Shown here: piece by piece, positions 63,640-64,000 of the stretch
Layout: each line of letters begins with the position of its first letter
How positions within the stretch are numbered: the stretch's first letter is position 1
DNA from: Nemopilema nomurai
Lineage: Eukaryota > Cnidaria > Scyphozoa > Rhizostomeae > Rhizostomatidae
NCBI GenBank assembly: GCA_003864495.1
Contig: ML133437.1
Coordinates: 2,232,001-2,296,000 of the forward strand
Direction of reading: 5' to 3'
DNA: 64,000 bases
The notes under the pieces: generated by a model
Told to the model about the DNA's origin: nothing
The model's input: only the letters and a program-made list of their open reading frames with translations
Databases searched by the model: none
Program-made: the position numbers and the translations under genes

Positions 63640-64000
63640 GTACGTATCCGTTACTGCAGAGTTTTCGTCTCAATTTAATCAACAAATTGAATGATTACAT
63701 CTCTGATTGCATCCTACTGTCTTGCAAACGATAAGTCATGGCCCAGAGATTTCTTGATGTCGATTTGCAATGCTTGAATTCATTCTGTTTCTTTATTTGA
63801 ACGCTGAAATACCACGGAAAGATCGAAAATCTCTACGTGGCAGATAACTCAGTCAATAGATTAAAAATAGAAAATGCATTTTAGTTCAGTTAATGAGCAC
63901 CCAGAATTCTTTGACCAGCAAAACTGATGGGATTCGTTTATCGCTAACGAAGGCTCCACATCTGACGATACCTTGAAAACTAAATCATCAAATGAAAAAC

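Noticed and set aside
1..64000. Retroviral or LINE coding sequence
   Set aside because: I looked for reverse transcriptase, integrase and transposase motifs while reading the frames and recognised none; all elements seen are short and non-coding.

Overview
This is a eukaryotic nuclear window. Every recognisable gene is broken into many short exons by GT-AG introns of about 0.1 to 3.5 kb, non-coding DNA is AT-rich, and the proteins are animal families. The protein set and exon-dense layout fit a non-bilaterian animal, and I would guess a cnidarian (anthozoan type). That placement is inference; no single sequence feature proves it. I found no bacterial, viral, CRISPR or toxin system. Exons were located by reading conserved protein blocks, splice sites and intron phase by hand.

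Layout: (1) 95-17918, minus strand: diacylglycerol kinase theta (DGKQ), 26 coding exons seen, 3' end off the left edge, with one exon that breaks frame. (2) 17919-21110: intergenic, with no gene recognised. (3) 21230-23739, plus: an unrecognised coiled-coil protein gene with a TATA/CRE-type promoter and two apparent one-base frameshifts. (4) 23740-27883: intergenic, with a terminal-inverted-repeat element and a tRNA-like relic. (5) 27884-30284, minus: a THEG-repeat (sperm microtubule-associated type) protein. (6) 30636-36071, plus: LACTB2, a metallo-beta-lactamase-fold endoribonuclease, head-to-head with the THEG gene across about 350 bp. (7) 36072-38940: intergenic, with a second inverted-repeat element. 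(8) 39040-48749, plus: NAPRT, complete in 12 exons, including a GC-AG intron. (9) 48750-50171: intergenic. (10) 50172-63639 and beyond, plus: CAND1, 27 exons seen (about 808 residues, roughly the N-terminal two thirds).

The genes are unrelated housekeeping and signalling genes (lipid signalling, RNA turnover, NAD salvage, cullin-ligase exchange); nothing suggests a functional cluster beyond the shared promoter between the THEG-like gene and LACTB2. The most informative unusual content is the mobile and repeat DNA: a hAT-type MITE with a perfect 8-bp target duplication, three other inverted-repeat elements, a tRNA-derived SINE, several intronic tandem arrays, and a short dispersed motif seen four times. 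The reading-frame breaks in two otherwise well-formed genes also deserve checking.
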